A stretch of 7,820 nucleotides of DNA from JAMXLO01 sp041487355 (GTDB lineage: Bacteria; Pseudomonadota; Alphaproteobacteria; Acetobacterales; Acetobacteraceae): NCBI GenBank assembly GCA_041487355.1, contig JBGPND010000230.1:1-7820 (forward strand), read 5' to 3'. The notes beneath the pieces are model-generated. The model ran no database searches. It was not told the origin of the DNA and saw only the letters and a list, made by a program, of their open reading frames with translations. This document shows, piece after piece, positions 5,552 to 7,820 of the stretch; within the stretch, counting starts at the first letter, position 1, and the number at the start of each line of letters is the position of its first letter. A program made the position numbers and the translations under genes.

Positions 5552-5692
5552 GCGGAGCTGCCCGGTGCGTCAGGTAATTCATCCCCGGGGCCAGTAAGCA
5601 TCCTCCAGGGAGCTGGCTCTGCCGGGATCTTGGTCTCGGTATCTGGCGCCCACCTGCACAAGCAGGCTCTGGGAGGATGATACGCCAACGGC
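5552..5692 (+). ncRNA. ssrS: 6S RNA
   Basis: 6S RNA mimics an open promoter and sequesters sigma-70 RNA polymerase in stationary phase. The 151-bp gap between zapA and fau is its classic location. The sequence folds as expected: the closing helix can form from CCG (5562-5564) with CGG (5689-5691), GCGT (5567-5570) with ACGC (5682-5685), and TCATCC (5579-5584) with GGATGA (5675-5680). Inside are CCAG/CTGG flanking a CTCC-AG-GGAG hairpin (about 5591-5616) and a CCTGC-ACAA-GCAGG hairpin (5652-5665). The 3' segment TCTGGCGCCCACCTGCACAA and the GGGAGGATGA box resemble alphaproteobacterial 6S RNAs as I recall them. Ends are approximate; the 5' end is set from the predicted promoter. The RNA runs to the fau start codon, so fau is probably expressed from the same transcript. 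Confidence 0.85.
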
Positions 5693-5693
5693 C

Positions 5694-6266
5694 ATGGCGG
5701 CTCCGCACTCATCCGCCGACCTGATCGAAGCCAAGCGCGCTGCCCGCGAACGCGCGCTGGCGGCGCGTGCGGCCTACGATCCCGGCTGCGGAGCGGCACT
5801 GGCCGAGCATGTGCTGCGTGAGGTCCCGCCGCCGGCGGGCGCGGTGGTGTCCGGGTTCTGGCCGATCGGGCAGGAGATCGATATTCGTCTGTTGCTGCAT
5901 GCGCTGCACGAGCGCGGCCACCCGATCGTGCTGCCGGAGACGCCGAAGCGCGGCAACCCTTTGATCTTTCGGCTTTGGTGCCCCGGCGATGTTCTGGTCG
6001 CCGAACGCTTTGGCACGCTGCGGCCGACCGGCGAGGTGCGTTCGCCGGATTTTCTGCTGGTGCCGCTGCTGGCGTTCGATCGACGTGGCAACCGGCTCGG
6101 CTATGGCGCTGGATACTATGATCGCACGCTCGCCACGTTGCCGGGGCGGTTTCGCCTGGGCGTCGCCTATGCCGCGCAGGAACTGGACGAAGTGCCCGCC
6201 GGCCCCTACGACGCGAGGCTCGACGCCGTCGCGACGGAGCGCGGCGTGATTTTTTGCAAGGAATAG
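5694..6266 (+). CDS. fau: 5-formyltetrahydrofolate cyclo-ligase
   Basis: The enzyme converts 5-formyltetrahydrofolate plus ATP to 5,10-methenyltetrahydrofolate, returning a stored folate to one-carbon metabolism. The 190-residue product has the N-terminal nucleotide-binding helix EAKRAARERALAAR (12-25), GFWPIGQEIDI (54-64), the substrate segment HERGHPIVLPE (72-82), FRLWCPGD (92-99) and the signature FDRRGNRLGYGAGYYDRTL (128-146), where the family usually has GYGGGYYDR. The C-terminal DAVATERGV (177-185) is also typical. The ATG at 5694 directly follows the 6S RNA. The nearest GGGAGG is about 17 bases upstream and lies within the 6S closing helix, so translation may depend on processing or unfolding of the RNA. 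Pairing of ssrS with this gene is conserved from E. coli (ssrS-ygfA) onward. Confidence 0.94.
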   Translation: MAAPHSSADLIEAKRAARERALAARAAYDPGCGAALAEHVLREVPPPAGAVVSGFWPIGQEIDIRLLLHALHERGHPIVLPETPKRGNPLIFRLWCPGDVLVAERFGTLRPTGEVRSPDFLLVPLLAFDRRGNRLGYGAGYYDRTLATLPGRFRLGVAYAAQELDEVPAGPYDARLDAVATERGVIFCKE

Positions 6267-6278
6267 CGCTTGTCCAAA

Positions 6279-6367
6279 TACCCCCTCCCCAACCCTCCCC
6301 CGCTTCGCGGGAGAGGGAGTTCAGCGCCCCCTCTCCCGCGAAGCGGGGGAGGGTTGGGGAGGGGGTA
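6279..6367. repeat. Perfect 39-bp inverted repeat abutting the phosphoesterase start
   Basis: Bases 6279-6317 and 6329-6367 are exact reverse complements with an 11-base spacer, giving a 39-bp stem if transcribed or extruded. It is strongly pyrimidine-rich on the left arm and purine-rich on the right, apart from a central CGCTTCGCGGG block. The right arm ends 3 bases before the ATG at 6371 and supplies its only Shine-Dalgarno-like sequence (GGGGAGGGGGTA). It looks like a dispersed palindromic repeat of a type I recall as abundant in Acetobacteraceae and some other proteobacteria. Confidence 0.95.
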
Positions 6368-6370
6368 GGG

Positions 6371-7186
6371 ATGCGCATCCTGTTCGTGGGCGACGTGGTC
6401 GGCCGATCCGGCCGCGACGCGGTGGCAACGTCGCTGCCGAAGCTGCGCGAGGCGTTGCGCATCGAGCTGGCCGTGGTGAACGCGGAGAACGCCTCGCATG
6501 GCTTCGGCCTCGGCCCCGACATGGCGACGGCGCTGTTCGCCGCGGGTGCCGACGTGATCACGCTCGGCAATCACGCCTGGGACCGCAAGGAGATCATCCC
6601 CTACATTTCGGAAACCCCGCGGCTGCTGCGTCCGCTGAATTTTCCGCCCGGCACGCCGGGTGGCGGGTCGATCGTCGTGGAGGTTCCCGGCGGCCGGCGG
6701 GCGCTGGTGCTGCAGGCGATGGGCCGGCTCTTCATGGACGCGCTGGATTGCCCGTTCCGCGGCACCGCGCAGGAACTGGCGAAGCACCGCCTGGGCGGCA
6801 CGGTGGCGGCGATCGTGGTGGACTTCCACGCCGAGGCATCGAGCGAGAAGATGGCGTTCGGCCATTCGTTCGACGGCCAGGTGTCGCTGGTGGTCGGCAC
6901 CCATACGCATTGTCCGTCGGCCGACTATCAGGTGCTGCCTCGCGGCACCGCGTTTCAGTCGGACGCCGGCATGTCGGGCGACTACGACAGCGTGATCGGC
7001 ATGGCGAAGGAGGGCGCGACGACGCGTTTTTGGCGCAAGCTGCCGGGCGAGCGCCTGGCGCCGGCGGATGGCGAGGCGACGGTCTGCGGCGTATTCATCG
7101 AGACCGACGACGCGACGGGCCTGGCGAAGCGGATCGAGCCGCTGCGGGTGGGGGGCCGGTTGTCGCAGGCGATGCCGACGGCGTGA
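6371..7186 (+). CDS. YmdB-like metallophosphoesterase (TIGR00282 family)
   Basis: The 271-residue protein belongs to the calcineurin-like family typified by Bacillus subtilis YmdB, a di-metal phosphodiesterase active on 2',3'-cyclic nucleotides in vitro. Metal-ligand positions are all present: Asp8 in GDVVGR (7-12), Glu39 and Asn40 in NAENASHG, Asn67 and His68 in TLGNHAWD, His153 in DFHAEASSEK, and His178 and His180 in GTHTH. The following GTAFQSDAGMSGDYDSVIG (about 194-212) is also signature sequence. The frame stays open upstream to 6254, but those 39 codons only translate the palindromic repeat; MRILFVGDVVGRSGRD is the normal family start, so ATG 6371 is chosen. It is last in the zapA-ssrS-fau group and converges on the WD40 gene. 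Its cellular role in alphaproteobacteria is not established. I recall yebC/ruvC following it in relatives; that is not seen here. Confidence 0.93.
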   Translation: MRILFVGDVVGRSGRDAVATSLPKLREALRIELAVVNAENASHGFGLGPDMATALFAAGADVITLGNHAWDRKEIIPYISETPRLLRPLNFPPGTPGGGSIVVEVPGGRRALVLQAMGRLFMDALDCPFRGTAQELAKHRLGGTVAAIVVDFHAEASSEKMAFGHSFDGQVSLVVGTHTHCPSADYQVLPRGTAFQSDAGMSGDYDSVIGMAKEGATTRFWRKLPGERLAPADGEATVCGVFIETDDATGLAKRIEPLRVGGRLSQAMPTA

Positions 7187-7192
7187 AAGTAC

Positions 7193-7239
7193 ACCTCGCC
7201 CGCTTGGCGGGAGAGGTCGATGCGGCGCAAGCCGCATCG
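7193..7239. repeat. Tandem stem-loops between convergent genes
   Basis: Two adjacent hairpins fill the intergenic space. The first pairs ACCTC (7193-7197) with GAGGT (7213-7217) and CCCGC (7199-7203) with GCGGG (7207-7211). The second is a perfect 9-bp stem, CGATGCGGC (7218-7226) and GCCGCATCG (7231-7239), closed by a GCAA tetraloop. Both genes converge here, so it may limit transcription from either side, though no U-tract follows. It also looks like a dispersed palindromic repeat. Confidence 0.65.
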
Positions 7240-7250
7240 GGTGAGGGTCG

Positions 7251-7820
7251 TTACCCCGTGTATTCCGGCAACGGGCCGAACGCTTCAGCCGGGTAGCGCG
7301 TCAGCGCGCCGGTCGCGTCCGGCATCAGCCAGCCGAGGTCGCGCCACGCCCCGCGGCTGACCTGGATGACGCGTGAGCCGTCGGGCGTCAGCGACGCGAA
7401 TTCGCCGTCGCTGAGCAGGTGGATGCTGAAGCCGACCTGCTGCCCGCTGGCGGCATCCCACAGGCGGAGCGTGTTGTCGGAGGACGCCGAGGCGATGCGT
7501 CTGCCGTCGGGCGAGAAGGCGCAGGCCCACACCGAATTCTCATGTCCGCGCAGGGTCATGATGCAGTCGCCGCTGGCGGCATCCCACAGGCGGAGCGTTT
7601 TGTCGTCGGACGCCGAGGCGATGCGTCTGCCGTCGGGCGAGAAGGCGCAGGCCCACACCGAATTGTCATGTCCGCGCAGGGTCATGATGCAGTCGCCGCT
7701 GGCGGCATCCCACAGGCGGAGCGTGTTGTCGTAGGACGCCGAGGCGATGCGTCTGCCGTCGGGCGAGAAGGCGCAGGCCCACACCGAATTCTCATGTCCG
7801 CGCAGGGTCATGATGCAGTC
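7251..7820 (-). CDS. WD40-repeat protein, 3' end only
   Basis: The visible 189 residues are the C-terminus of a larger protein that enters from beyond the window edge. The ATG at 7809-7811 is the internal Met of a repeat (DCIMTLRGH), not a start, because the same frame continues to base 7820. Each WD40 unit is 42 residues: GH, then SVWACAFSPDG, RRIASAS, an acidic turn and TLRLWD followed by AASGDCIMTLR. Three units are seen, the last ending in SGQQVGF. A non-WD40 tail of about 60 residues follows (FSIHLLSDGEFASL to FGPLPEYTG), containing GAWRDLGW and a TRYPAEAFGPLP motif that I recall at the ends of similar repeat proteins in Acetobacteraceae. WD40 propellers are protein-binding scaffolds, and in bacteria they are often fused to NTPase, TIR, caspase-like or kinase domains; which of these applies here cannot be seen. 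The gene converges on the phosphoesterase with a 64-bp gap. Confidence 0.9.
   Translation of the reverse strand, partial: DCIMTLRGHENSVWACAFSPDGRRIASASYDNTLRLWDAASGDCIMTLRGHDNSVWACAFSPDGRRIASASDDKTLRLWDAASGDCIMTLRGHENSVWACAFSPDGRRIASASSDNTLRLWDAASGQQVGFSIHLLSDGEFASLTPDGSRVIQVSRGAWRDLGWLMPDATGALTRYPAEAFGPLPEYTG
7445..7820. repeat. 126-bp tandem repeats encoding WD40 units
   Basis: The unit recurs with an exact 126-bp period (for example starts at 7541, 7667 and 7793). The two complete copies, 7541-7666 and 7667-7792, differ at 3 of 126 bases. The partial copy 7445-7540 differs from 7571-7666 at 4 bases and from 7697-7792 at one. The array continues out of the window. Confidence 0.97.

Noticed and set aside
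6254..6370. An upstream in-frame extension of the YmdB-like protein
   Set aside because: The 39 added codons overlap the fau end and translate the palindromic repeat. The family starts at MRILFVGD (ATG 6371).
7809..7811. An ATG as the start of the WD40 gene
   Set aside because: It is the Met of the repeated DCIMTLRGH segment, and the same frame continues to the window edge.
7415..7820. A CRISPR or non-coding tandem array
   Set aside because: The repeats are 126 bp, a multiple of three, have no unique spacers, and encode regular WD40 units on the minus strand.

Overview
The window looks like the chromosome of a high-GC alphaproteobacterium, most likely Acetobacterales/Rhodospirillales (Acetobacteraceae-like). 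The evidence is the GC-rich coding, the zapA - 6S RNA - 5-formyltetrahydrofolate cyclo-ligase - YmdB-type phosphoesterase order, an fbaB-thiE pair, and GC-rich palindromic repeats of the kind common in that group. The taxonomy is inferred from gene content and protein character; no database was searched.

Layout. (1) 1-744, minus strand: a type VII (HEPN/MNT) toxin-antitoxin pair. The MntA nucleotidyltransferase is intact, but the downstream hepT toxin is broken by an insertion of about 168 bp that resembles a MITE, is flanked by 7-bp direct repeats and carries an internal palindrome. The hepT 3' end lies outside the window. (2) 927-2331, plus strand: epmA (EF-P lysyltransferase), then a small lipoprotein. 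(3) 2341-4379, minus strand: a tight operon fbaB - thiE - GAF-domain protein, convergent with the lipoprotein. (4) 4445-4879, minus strand: a conserved-looking protein of unknown function. (5) 4996-7186, plus strand: a small zapA-linked protein, zapA, 6S RNA (ssrS), fau and a TIGR00282/YmdB-like phosphoesterase. A perfect 39-bp inverted repeat sits directly against the last start codon. (6) 7251-7820, minus strand: the 3' end of a WD40-repeat gene whose 126-bp repeats are nearly identical.

Most of the window is housekeeping: translation-factor modification, glycolysis/gluconeogenesis, thiamine synthesis, division-ring assembly, global RNA control of RNA polymerase and folate recycling. The two ends are accessory in character. 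The left end holds a decaying toxin-antitoxin locus. The right end holds a WD40 protein whose repeat copies differ only at amino-acid-changing sites, with no silent differences. That pattern of homogenised repeats with a few variable surface codons is the strongest candidate here for something new, possibly a recognition or defence receptor, but its N-terminal domain is outside the window.
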